64,000 bases of DNA, from positions 434,001 to 498,000 of the forward strand of contig CBDDJL010000004.1 in assembly GCA_965229715.1 (NCBI GenBank), written 5' to 3'. Each line of letters starts with the position of its first letter. Position 1 is the first letter of the stretch. The stretch comes from JAVJST01 sp965229715 (GTDB lineage Bacteria > Pseudomonadota > Alphaproteobacteria > Rhodospirillales > Casp-alpha2). Below, piece after piece: positions 44,672 through 52,935 of this stretch. The notes under the pieces were generated by a model, which did not search any database, was not told the DNA's origin, and saw only the letters and a list, made by a program, of their open reading frames with translations. The position numbers and the translations under genes are program-made.

Positions 44672-46618
44672 TCATGTATCGGCATGAAACCAGTCGTAAA
44701 TTCTCTCAGCAATCGAGCGGCTGATACCCTCAACGGCTTCGAGATCCTTGCGGCCGGCCTGCGCAATGGATGTAACCGCGCCAAAATGATGGAGCAGAGC
44801 CTTTTTCCGCGCGGCTCCGATACCCGGAATATCGTCGAGGGCCGATTTGTGAACCGATTTGCCGCGCTTGCCGCGATGGGTGCCGATGGCAAACCGGTGG
44901 GCCTCGTCCCGCAAGCGCTGGATGAAGTAAAGCACCGGATCGCGACTTGCCAGATTGATCGGCTTGCGGTCGGATTGAAAGATCGTTTCGCGCCCGGCGT
45001 TGCGGTCCGGTCCCTTGGCGACCGACGCAATGGCGACGTCCTCTATGCCGAGCTCCGCCAATACTTCGCGGGCGACGCCGAGTTGGCCTTTGCCGCCGTC
45101 AATCAACAGAAGATCGGGCCAATGGCCGCCGCTACGGTCGGGATCCTCGCGCAGTGCACGCGAGAACCGGCGTGTCAGCACCTCACGCATCATCCCGTAA
45201 TCATCGCCCGAGGAGAACGGTTGTTGTTCACCATCTGCGAGGCCCGGCACAGGTCGCTTGGCAGCTTCACGCTTCGATATCGCGTTCTTGATGGTAAACT
45301 TGCGATAGGCCTGTTTCATCAAACCTTCGGGTCCAGCAACGATCATCGCGCCAACGGCATCCGCCCCGGAGATGTGGCTGTTGTCATAAACCTCGATTCG
45401 CTCGGGAGCCTGATCGAGTTCAAGCAAATCGGCCAATCCTTCAAGTAATTTTCGTTGCGAGGCGCTTTCCGACATGCGTCGGCCCAGCGCCTCCCGCGCG
45501 TTGGTCAGCGCTGCCTCGATAACATCGCGCTTTTCGCCACGCTGCGGGACAATGAGATTAACCTTACGATCGGCTCGTAGCGACAAAGCCTGTCGCAGTA
45601 GGTCCTGGTTGGGCACGGCCTCGCTGATGACAACCTGGCCCGGTGGCTGAACCTTCGCGTAAAACTGTCCAATGAAGGCTTCCAGTACTTCGCCTGGTTC
45701 CGCATCCTTTGCGTGGCTCGGATAATAGGCCCGATTGCCGTAATTGTTTGCGCCCCGGAAGAAAAACACCTGCACACAACTCTGTCCGGCCGACTGGAAT
45801 ATGGCGATCACATCCGTCGGGCGCGTGTCAGTCAATCGCATGCCCCGGTGGGACTGGATGCGCGTCAGCGCACGAATGCGGTCGCGATACTGAGCCGCCA
45901 CCTCGAAATCGAGCGCGTCGCTGGCCTTTTGCATCTTGTCGGCCAAAGTTTGCTGGATATCTTGACTGCGCCCGGCGAGAAATTCCCGTGCCTGCTCCAC
46001 GAGATCACCGTAATCCGACTCCTTAATACGTCCAACACACGGCGCCGAGCATCGCTTGATCTGATAAAGCAAGCAGGGCCTGGTGCGGCTTTCAAAGACA
46101 TTGTCCGTACAGGTTCGAAGTAGAAAAACGCGCTGCAGGAACGTCAGCGTCTCGTTGACGGCCCATACGGATGCAAAGGGGCCAAAGTACTGTCCCTTGC
46201 GCTTACGCGCCCCGCGATGCTTCAGCACCTGAGGATACGGATGATCGCCTGTGACAAGAATGGCCGGAAACGATTTGTCGTCACGTAAAAGGATATTGTA
46301 ACGCGGCGCATAACGCTTGATCAGATCGGACTCGAGCAGCAACGCCTCGGCCTCGGTATGAGTCGAAACGAACTCCATGGAGGCAGTTTCGTTGACCATC
46401 CGGCGAATTCGGTTCGACTGGCGAGTCAGGTTCGTATAGCTCGTAACCCGCTTTTTCAGGCTCTTCGCCTTGCCGACGTACAGCACCTTGCCGTCGCGGT
46501 TAAGCATGCGATAGACGCCGGGACCATTCGGCAAGGTCGCAATGTAGGATTTTACGGCTTCAACTCCGGACAAAGGGATCTCTGCCGGGTCGGCAATCGT
46601 CGACCGTGATGTTTCCAT
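44672..46618 (-). CDS. uvrC: Excinuclease ABC subunit C
   Basis: The 648-residue protein has an N-terminal GIY-YIG nuclease domain (GPGVYRMLNRDGKVLYVGKA), a UVR domain near the middle, an RNase H-like nuclease domain (EVYDNSHISGADAVG) and two C-terminal helix-hairpin-helix motifs (IPGIGAARKKALLHHFG). With UvrAB it cuts both sides of bulky DNA lesions. I placed the start at ATG 46618 because a promoter overlaps the region of an earlier GTG (46672); an ATG at 46645 is also possible. Confidence 0.95.
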   Translation of the reverse strand: METSRSTIADPAEIPLSGVEAVKSYIATLPNGPGVYRMLNRDGKVLYVGKAKSLKKRVTSYTNLTRQSNRIRRMVNETASMEFVSTHTEAEALLLESDLIKRYAPRYNILLRDDKSFPAILVTGDHPYPQVLKHRGARKRKGQYFGPFASVWAVNETLTFLQRVFLLRTCTDNVFESRTRPCLLYQIKRCSAPCVGRIKESDYGDLVEQAREFLAGRSQDIQQTLADKMQKASDALDFEVAAQYRDRIRALTRIQSHRGMRLTDTRPTDVIAIFQSAGQSCVQVFFFRGANNYGNRAYYPSHAKDAEPGEVLEAFIGQFYAKVQPPGQVVISEAVPNQDLLRQALSLRADRKVNLIVPQRGEKRDVIEAALTNAREALGRRMSESASQRKLLEGLADLLELDQAPERIEVYDNSHISGADAVGAMIVAGPEGLMKQAYRKFTIKNAISKREAAKRPVPGLADGEQQPFSSGDDYGMMREVLTRRFSRALREDPDRSGGHWPDLLLIDGGKGQLGVAREVLAELGIEDVAIASVAKGPDRNAGRETIFQSDRKPINLASRDPVLYFIQRLRDEAHRFAIGTHRGKRGKSVHKSALDDIPGIGAARKKALLHHFGAVTSIAQAGRKDLEAVEGISRSIAERIYDWFHADT

Positions 46619-46652
46619 CTCGGGTTCGGTACGTCCTTCCGTCATGACATGC

Positions 46653-46680
46653 AAAATAGAGCGCAGCGGCACGCGGTCAA
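46653..46680 (-). promoter_or_regulatory. Possible uvrC promoter
   Basis: On the minus strand TTGACC (46680-46675) and TATTTT (46658-46653) are 16 bases apart. A start site near 46645 would exclude the GTG at 46672 as start codon. Confidence 0.45.
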
Positions 46681-47054
46681 TGTGTCAACCATGACCGGAT
46701 GATACCAGATTATGTGGTATGCGCTTCACGCCGACAATGCCCGGCCCGGCTATCCACCGAACATGTGGATAACCCTGTTGAGAACGCCATCGCGGAACGA
46801 AGCGCAAACAAATGGCAAGTTTTTTCCGAAATCTCGCGAAAAACAGCCTCAATAGATAAGTAATTGATTTAAAATAATAAAATTCAAAAAATTGGTAACA
46901 ATTCGGTAATCTTTCGGCGATTCGATATCTTTCCCTATCAACGGGACTGAATCCCCATCGAAATTGAGCCTGTGCACAACTTGAACCGGCTTCAGCAAAA
47001 AAATCATCCAACCTCAATGGGTTGGGCGTCTGCATGCAGGGGGCGGCGCAAACG
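46681..47054. other. 374-base AT-rich non-coding region with DnaA box
   Basis: This gap between uvrC and folB contains no convincing gene; an open minus-strand frame across it has unlikely composition and overlaps folB out of frame. Bases about 46855-46905 are the most AT-rich of the window's central part. It contains a perfect DnaA box, a further TGTGCACAA at 46971-46979, a weaker TATCCACC at 46751, and two GANTC sites at 46919-46923 and 46949-46953. It could be a replication origin, a DnaA-titration site or a DnaA-controlled promoter region. Confidence 0.5.
46764..46772 (-). promoter_or_regulatory. Perfect DnaA box
   Basis: TGTGGATAA here is the complement of TTATCCACA, the exact consensus DnaA-binding site. 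It lies 80-90 bases from an AT-rich stretch that could melt. Confidence 0.65.
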
Positions 47055-47483
47055 TCAGGATTCGTCGTCGATCCGAAAACGTTCGATTTCCACGCCCACA
47101 CTGACCGCTTCCGGCATGATGTCCAATTTCTCGACGCGCACCCGGACAGAGCGTACTCGAACGTCATCGAGGCAGATTGCGGCAATATCTTCCGCCAACG
47201 TCTCGACCAGATTGACGTGGCCGCGTGCAAGAAGCTCGCGAACCGAATTGGTAATGGTCTCATAGCAAACGACGTTGGCATAGTCGTCATTGATGGCGTC
47301 TGCCGGCTCGTGCACGGCGAGATCGAGATTCAATCGGATACGTTGCGGGGCGTCGTGCTCATGCGGATGAATGCCGATCGAACACGGCAAAACCAGATCG
47401 CGGATAAAGACATGGTAGAGCTGGCGTGCGGCATCGGCGATGCGAAGCGGTTGCACACGCTTATTGTTTGCAGAGGCCGTCAT
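47055..47483 (-). CDS. folB: Dihydroneopterin aldolase
   Basis: The 142-residue protein matches FolB/FolX: DLVLPCSIGIHPHEHDAPQRIRLNLDL, NVVCYETITNSV and the catalytic lysine in VRVEKLDIMP. It cleaves dihydroneopterin to hydroxymethyl-dihydropterin in folate synthesis, or epimerises the triphosphate. The ATG at 47483 has GGAAG at 6-base spacing; upstream in-frame ATGs would overlap the SDR gene. It follows the FolM-like reductase gene. Confidence 0.88.
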   Translation of the reverse strand: MTASANNKRVQPLRIADAARQLYHVFIRDLVLPCSIGIHPHEHDAPQRIRLNLDLAVHEPADAINDDYANVVCYETITNSVRELLARGHVNLVETLAEDIAAICLDDVRVRSVRVRVEKLDIMPEAVSVGVEIERFRIDDES

Positions 47484-47499
47484 CGGCATCTTCCATTGG

Positions 47500-48306
47500 T
47501 CATGGCGATTTCCCATCGGCGTCCGGCTTTTCGGGCGATCCGGGTTCGCTTGTCATAACCGACCACCTCAGGTGTTGTCCACTGTCGAGAGCGATCATCT
47601 GGCCCGTCATCGACCGCGCGTCCAGGATAAATCGCACAGCATCGCAAATTTCCGCTGTCTCCACCTTGCGGCCAAGCAAAACCGAAGACCATTCCTCTTC
47701 AAACTCGATGTCCGTTTGATGGGTGTTCTTCAGTGTCGGTCCCGGGCCGATGGCATTTACCCGGACTTGCGGCGCAAAACCTTGCGCAAGAGTTTTCGTC
47801 AACGCCCACAGGCCCGCCTTACTAAGCGTGTAGGACGTAAACTGGGGCGTCGGGTTCCAGACCCGTTGATCGATAATGTTGATGACGTTGCCTTCGGCCT
47901 CGCGAGGTAGCTGCGCCACGAATCTCTGAATGAGGACGAAGGGTGCCCGAAGATTGACCTCCATATGCAAATCCCATGTCTCACGAGACGCGGACAATGG
48001 CGTGTCGTATTCGAAAACGGAGGCATTGTTCACCAGACAGGTCAGTGGACCGATGGCAGCGGCGGCTCGTTCGACAAGGTGCTCGGCTTGGGATTCCGTG
48101 CCCAGATCAGCCTCAACGACGGTCGCACGCCCGCCGCCGGCTTCGATCTGGTGCTGTAACTCATGCGCGGCATCGGTGGACGTGTGACAGTGGATGGCGA
48201 CAGCCCACCCGTGCCGGGCAAGATCGCTGGCGATGTCGCGCCCGATGCGCCTGGCAGCGCCCGTCACCAACACCGCCTTGCCGTCCGTGTTGCCATCGAT
48301 GCCCAT
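47500..48306 (-). CDS. Short-chain dehydrogenase, FolM/pteridine-reductase-like
   Basis: The 268-residue SDR has TGAARRIGRDIA, the Arg-containing NADPH loop seen in pteridine reductases and FolM, then NNASVFEYD and the catalytic YTLSK. FolM reduces dihydromonapterin and, weakly, dihydrofolate. Direct adjacency to folB supports a pterin role. I chose the ATG at 48306; the open frame upstream overlaps the antiporter gene. A generic SDR cannot be excluded. Confidence 0.8.
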   Translation of the reverse strand: MGIDGNTDGKAVLVTGAARRIGRDIASDLARHGWAVAIHCHTSTDAAHELQHQIEAGGGRATVVEADLGTESQAEHLVERAAAAIGPLTCLVNNASVFEYDTPLSASRETWDLHMEVNLRAPFVLIQRFVAQLPREAEGNVINIIDQRVWNPTPQFTSYTLSKAGLWALTKTLAQGFAPQVRVNAIGPGPTLKNTHQTDIEFEEEWSSVLLGRKVETAEICDAVRFILDARSMTGQMIALDSGQHLRWSVMTSEPGSPEKPDADGKSP

Positions 48307-48310
48307 CAGC

Positions 48311-49291
48311 CTACCCCAGCGACTCAAGCATACGCTCGACACCGTAGGCCTGAGCCGCCATGTAACCGGTGTAACCGACCAGGAACAGGATGCCGGCGAC
48401 ACGCGTAATCTGCCATTGACGGATCAGGGTCGGCAAAAGCAATGCCGTCGCAAACAGCATAATCCAGATATCGAACCGTGCGAGCTGGGTTGAGACCGGA
48501 AGCGGCGTAACGATCGCCACGATCCCCGCGATTCCCAGGATATTGAACAGATTAGAGCCAACGATATTGCCAATCGCGACATCCGCATGGCCCTTGTAAG
48601 CGGCGACGGCCGATGCAGCGAGTTCCGGTAGCGAGGTGCCGAGCGCAATGACCGTAAGGCCGATGACTTCCTCCGAAACCCCGAGGTCACGCGCCACACC
48701 GATACCGCCAGCAACGAGTAAATCGGCACCGATCAGAATGCCGGCCAATCCGGCGATCAACGCGACGATTTCAACCCATGGCTTGTCGGGGAGTTCTCCG
48801 ATCTCCTCGACTTCCTCGACATGAAGCTCGGCGTCCGGTCCACCTTCCGTTCGCTCCCGCCGATAGGCGCTGACGATGAAGAATGCGAGACCGGCAACAA
48901 GCACGATACCGGCAAGCCGGCCGACCTCTCCCTGCACACAGAAAAAAGCAAAAACCAGACTGCCGCCGATCAGGAAGATCGCGTCATTGAGCAGCGATCC
49001 TTGCTTGGAAACAATCGGCGCGATCACGGCCGAGCATCCGAGCACAAGCAAAACGTTGGCGACATTGGAACCGATGACATTACCCAGCGCCAAACCGGGC
49101 GCGCCGCTGAGACCGGCTTCAAGGCCGACAACGAGTTCCGGTGCGGACGTGCCGAAGGCGACAACCGTCATGCCGATGACGAGCGGCGGCACGGACAATC
49201 GCCGGGCGATCGCCACGGCGCCTCGCACCATGTAGTCCGCAGCGAACAGCAGCAGGGCAAACCCGCCAATAATCTGGGCATATAGGATCAT
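48311..49291 (-). CDS. Calcium/sodium antiporter (CaCA family)
   Basis: The 326-residue membrane protein has two inverted alpha-repeats, VVAFGTSAPELVVGLEAGL and ALGTSLPELAASAVAA, each followed by GNxxGSNxxN, with an acidic cytoplasmic loop between (ELHVEEVEEIGEL). It exchanges Na+ for Ca2+ across the inner membrane, like E. coli YrbG. I chose the ATG at 49291 (MILYAQIIGG), where the first span begins. The SDR gene starts 4 bases later. Confidence 0.92.
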   Translation of the reverse strand: MILYAQIIGGFALLLFAADYMVRGAVAIARRLSVPPLVIGMTVVAFGTSAPELVVGLEAGLSGAPGLALGNVIGSNVANVLLVLGCSAVIAPIVSKQGSLLNDAIFLIGGSLVFAFFCVQGEVGRLAGIVLVAGLAFFIVSAYRRERTEGGPDAELHVEEVEEIGELPDKPWVEIVALIAGLAGILIGADLLVAGGIGVARDLGVSEEVIGLTVIALGTSLPELAASAVAAYKGHADVAIGNIVGSNLFNILGIAGIVAIVTPLPVSTQLARFDIWIMLFATALLLPTLIRQWQITRVAGILFLVGYTGYMAAQAYGVERMLESLG

Positions 49292-49366
49292 GTGGTGCTC
49301 CGCTCGTATGTCCCGGCTTTCAAGCAACCGGCCCCCGCCCACATGTCGCATGCACGTGTCGGCGCT

Positions 49367-49873
49367 TCAAGCATCGCCAGGCACGTTCCCGGCAATCGCG
49401 GCAAACGCACGAACCACCTGGTCATAGACCTCGCGCTTGAAAGGCACGACCAGATCCGGCGTCTTGGTCAATCTGACCCAGCGCCAAGAGTCGAACTCCG
49501 GTTTGCCGTGGGCCGCCAAATCAATCTCTTCTTCAGAACCGGTAAAGCGTAGCGCAAACCATTTCTGGGTTTGCCCGCGATATCGGTCCGCCCATCGCTT
49601 GGTGTATGCCGGAGGTAGATCGTAACGGAGCCAGTCGGGCGCTTCTGCAATGAAGTCCGCATTGACGACGCCTGTTTCCTCGTGAAGTTCCCGAAGCGCG
49701 GCCGCCATGGGTTCCTCGCCTTCGTCGATACCCCCCTGCGGCATCTGCCATGCATGCGGATCGTCCTTCGGCAATCCAGCGCGACGGCCAACGAAAACGT
49801 TTCCATCACCATTAAACAGGGCGACGCCGACGCAAGGCCGATACGGCAAGTGCTGACGATGATCGTCGCTCAA
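49367..49873 (-). CDS. rppH: RNA pyrophosphohydrolase
   Basis: The 168-residue Nudix protein has the full Nudix box in GGIDEGEEPMAAALRELHEETGV, and YRPCVGVALFN and WMPQGGIDEGE-like features of RppH. It removes pyrophosphate from 5'-triphosphorylated RNA, opening it to decay, and can act on dinucleoside polyphosphates. Its ATG overlaps the deacetylase-like stop by 4 bases. Confidence 0.92.
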   Translation of the reverse strand: MSDDHRQHLPYRPCVGVALFNGDGNVFVGRRAGLPKDDPHAWQMPQGGIDEGEEPMAAALRELHEETGVVNADFIAEAPDWLRYDLPPAYTKRWADRYRGQTQKWFALRFTGSEEEIDLAAHGKPEFDSWRWVRLTKTPDLVVPFKREVYDQVVRAFAAIAGNVPGDA

Positions 49874-51606
49874 GAAAAATCCTGCCGGTTGACCAGTGCA
49901 CTGAGCGGTACGAGTTCAATATTGTTGATCTGCAAGGCAACGAACCAGGCCGTAAGACGATCGACGATCGCCGGATTGATGGAGGTGGTCCCAATCGCGA
50001 CGCCGCGGGTTCGGGCCGTGTCCTCCAGTTGCCGAAGTTTGTCCTCAATCGCGGAACGCGCCATCACCGTATCGAGCCTGAGATCGCTGATCGCAAGCGG
50101 CACGCTGAGTTCGCGCGCCACTTGCGGGATTGTGGAGCGTTGATTCCATGAATTGTCGAGCACCATCAGTCCTCGGTCGGCAAGAACCTGAACAAAGTCA
50201 CGAACACGGTCAGGATCGATAGAGTAGCGCTCACCCATCACGATTTCGACGCCGATATGCCCCTGAAACAGACTCAGCACCTGATAGAACCGCCCCATGT
50301 TCTGATCGCTCGACAACACCGTCATCAAGCCCAGCGGGCCCGGGTCCTCGATCGGAAAGCGATCGGACTCCATCGGGAGTCCAACCAGGACTTCATGGCC
50401 TGCGCGGCGGGCACGAACCATCCATTGACCAAGTTCCTCGGCATACGGACTGAACGACAGGGTGACTTCCGCGGGCAGTTTGCGGATCGCTGCAATCGTC
50501 CCTGCCCTATTGAGGCCGAGTTCGGTCACAACCAGGGCAACGGACCGCTGGCCTTCTGCAACCTCTGCCGGACGCGCATAGACATTGAACGGTGTCCGAC
50601 CGTCCTGTCCTTTCTTCGGCAGCGGCGGAACGCCCTCACCCCTTATCTCCATGAGATCCGGTTCAGGGGCGCTAACCAGCGGTTGCCCGGACGGCAAATC
50701 CGGATAGCGACTGAAAGAACTGGCCGTGGTGACCGGTATGACAACACCGGAACCGGTCGTACCAGGCGACAGTGCATTCAATCCGCCGCCGAGCGCGTTG
50801 AGGCCACTGCTGGTCGCTTGCGCGAATGTCGCCACGTCACCATCCGCGGCCGCCTGTTCCGGCGTTTCGGCCAGGAGAGTCGATTCCGCCTGCCGATCTT
50901 CGGCCTCTTCCGTTGACTCCGCAGGCGCCGGCGGCTGCAAACCGCCTCCCGATGTAATATCGTTCAGCGCCGTCGACGTCGGTGTCTGTTCATCACCGAG
51001 CGGGGCGATCTCGATACCGCGCTGCTGTTCCTCGGCAACGATCTGCTCTCCATCATCGCCATCCGCGAACACGAAAAACCAGGCACCGAGTCCCGCCCCA
51101 CCGAGCAACAAGACGCCGACGAAACCGAACGCAGCGTAACGGATGATCGGATTGGCAAAAAGGCCACTGCGGGTCTCGTCCTCATCGTCATCATCCTCGT
51201 CGTCCAATTCGAAATCTTCGTCGTCGAATTCGACCGCGACATCTTCATCTGACGGTTCGTCGCCGTTCTCTTCGTCGACAACGCCTTCGTCGTCCCCGAA
51301 ATCGATATCGTCGAGATCGATATCCGACGTATCCGGCCCGCTCTCGCCCGGTTCATCACCGTCATCCGGCGGCAGGGCATCGTCAGGTAAATCATCGTTC
51401 GGAAGGTCATCCGGCGGAATCTCAATGCCATCGGCATCGTCGTCGATATCACGCGCGGACTGTGCCGCCAGGGCCTCATTCAGCTCATCGGCTTCTGCCT
51501 CGGCGGCGTCGATTTCGAAATCGGAGTCATCGAGTTCGAAGTCCTCGTCGTCTTCGTCCTCGTCATCGGATTTTTTGCCGAACAGTTGCTTGCCGAAAAG
51601 TTTCAT
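49870..51606 (-). CDS. Divergent polysaccharide deacetylase with acidic cytoplasmic region
   Basis: The 578-residue protein starts with a short basic stretch and then about 125 residues dominated by Asp and Glu. One membrane span follows near residues 157-182, then a periplasmic linker and a divergent polysaccharide deacetylase domain (DUF610, PF04748) from about residue 350 (VALVVTELGLN). The family is found between ctpA and rppH in many alphaproteobacteria, with envC nearby, suggesting a cell-wall role. The catalytic metal residues of true deacetylases are not obvious. The acidic region is probably disordered. Confidence 0.85.
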   Translation of the reverse strand: MKLFGKQLFGKKSDDEDEDDEDFELDDSDFEIDAAEAEADELNEALAAQSARDIDDDADGIEIPPDDLPNDDLPDDALPPDDGDEPGESGPDTSDIDLDDIDFGDDEGVVDEENGDEPSDEDVAVEFDDEDFELDDEDDDDEDETRSGLFANPIIRYAAFGFVGVLLLGGAGLGAWFFVFADGDDGEQIVAEEQQRGIEIAPLGDEQTPTSTALNDITSGGGLQPPAPAESTEEAEDRQAESTLLAETPEQAAADGDVATFAQATSSGLNALGGGLNALSPGTTGSGVVIPVTTASSFSRYPDLPSGQPLVSAPEPDLMEIRGEGVPPLPKKGQDGRTPFNVYARPAEVAEGQRSVALVVTELGLNRAGTIAAIRKLPAEVTLSFSPYAEELGQWMVRARRAGHEVLVGLPMESDRFPIEDPGPLGLMTVLSSDQNMGRFYQVLSLFQGHIGVEIVMGERYSIDPDRVRDFVQVLADRGLMVLDNSWNQRSTIPQVARELSVPLAISDLRLDTVMARSAIEDKLRQLEDTARTRGVAIGTTSINPAIVDRLTAWFVALQINNIELVPLSALVNRQDFS

Positions 51607-51627
51607 GAGCTTGGTCTAGTGCCGATC

Positions 51628-52935
51628 TCAGCCCTCCGGATTAACGAGCCGGGACTGATAGAGCGAGATGCCGCGCAGCAAATCAAGAGCACGGCTCAAC
51701 TGATAATCGACAGGCTCCTCGCCGCCTTCGTCTGTAGCGTCGGCCGCCTCGTCCGCTGCGTCGTCGTTGCCGTTCGGCACACCCTCGTTCTCGAGCGCTC
51801 CGCGCAAGTCGGCCTCGCGGCGACGGGTTTCCGGTTCGATCGACTCGATCGTGGATTGTTCGACGATGATATCGGGCGCGATTCCGGTACCCTGAATAGA
51901 TGTACCCGACGGTGTGTAGTAGCGCGCCGTCGTCAGGCGCATGGCGCCATGTTTGCTGAGCGGGATAATGGTCTGAACGGAGCCCTTGCCGAACGATTGC
52001 GTACCCATGACGATGGCGCGGCTGTGATCCTGCAATGCACCGGCGACGATCTCCGATGCCGATGCCGATCCGCCATTAATCAGGACGACGACCGGCAACC
52101 CGCGCGCCAGATCGCCTTCGTTGGCGTTGTGACGTTCCGTTTCCTCGGCAATACGCGAACGTGTCGAGACGATCTCTCCCTTGTCGAGAAACGCATCTGA
52201 AACTTCGACCGCCTGGCTCAGAAGACCGCCTGGATTGTTGCGAAGGTCCAGCACGATGCCCTTGAGAGCATCACCTTTTTCCTCGGCAAAGGATTTCATG
52301 GCATTTTCGAGGCCCGCGGCGGTATTGCCACTGAACGATGTGACGCGAACGTAGCCGATATCGCCCTCAAGTCGCGACCGCACCGATTGAATTGTGATGA
52401 CGGCGCGCGTCAGCGTAACGTCAAACGGCTCTTCGTCGCCACGCATGATCGTGACCGTGAGATCGGTGCCGACCTTGCCGCGCATTCGATCGACGGCCTC
52501 GCTCAACGTGAGACCAAGAACGGCTTCTCCGTCGAGATGCGTAATCAGATCGCCGGGTTGCAAGCCGGCGCGATGCGCCGGCGTGTCGTCGATCGGCGAC
52601 ACCACCAGGACAACGCCGTTTTCCATGGTCACCTCGATGCCGAGCCCGCCGAACTCGCCACGGGTTTCGACCTGCATATCCTCGAACCGATTGGCATTCA
52701 TATAGCTCGAGTGCGGATCGAGCGCCGCCAGCATGCCGGCGATGGCCGCTTCGATCAGTTCCTGGTCCGTCGTTTCGTCGACATAGTCGGCGCGCACCCG
52801 TTCAAACACGTTTCCAAACAGATCGAGCAGTTCGTATGTGTCGGGCCCTTCGTCCTCGGCCGCCAATGCGGGAAACGCGAGAACGGCTATTGCCGCGACG
52901 GTCAGAAATCGTTTGAGCATGGTATTATCAATCAT
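51628..52935 (-). CDS. ctpA: Carboxy-terminal processing protease (S41)
   Basis: The 435-residue protein has a signal peptide (MLKRFLTVAAIAVLAFPALA), a PDZ domain (GGLGIEVTMENGVVLVVSPI) and the S41 protease domain with catalytic Ser in GGSASASEIVAGAL and Lys in GTQSFGKGSVQ. It degrades or trims periplasmic proteins, often cell-wall hydrolases. The ATG at 52935 overlaps the envC stop by 4 bases; ATG 52920 is an alternative. The pairing with envC is conserved. Confidence 0.94.
   Translation of the reverse strand: MIDNTMLKRFLTVAAIAVLAFPALAAEDEGPDTYELLDLFGNVFERVRADYVDETTDQELIEAAIAGMLAALDPHSSYMNANRFEDMQVETRGEFGGLGIEVTMENGVVLVVSPIDDTPAHRAGLQPGDLITHLDGEAVLGLTLSEAVDRMRGKVGTDLTVTIMRGDEEPFDVTLTRAVITIQSVRSRLEGDIGYVRVTSFSGNTAAGLENAMKSFAEEKGDALKGIVLDLRNNPGGLLSQAVEVSDAFLDKGEIVSTRSRIAEETERHNANEGDLARGLPVVVLINGGSASASEIVAGALQDHSRAIVMGTQSFGKGSVQTIIPLSKHGAMRLTTARYYTPSGTSIQGTGIAPDIIVEQSTIESIEPETRRREADLRGALENEGVPNGNDDAADEAADATDEGGEEPVDYQLSRALDLLRGISLYQSRLVNPEG

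Noticed and set aside
46685..47290. 201-codon minus-strand frame between folB and uvrC
   Set aside because: It runs out of frame through folB and then through AT-rich non-coding DNA.
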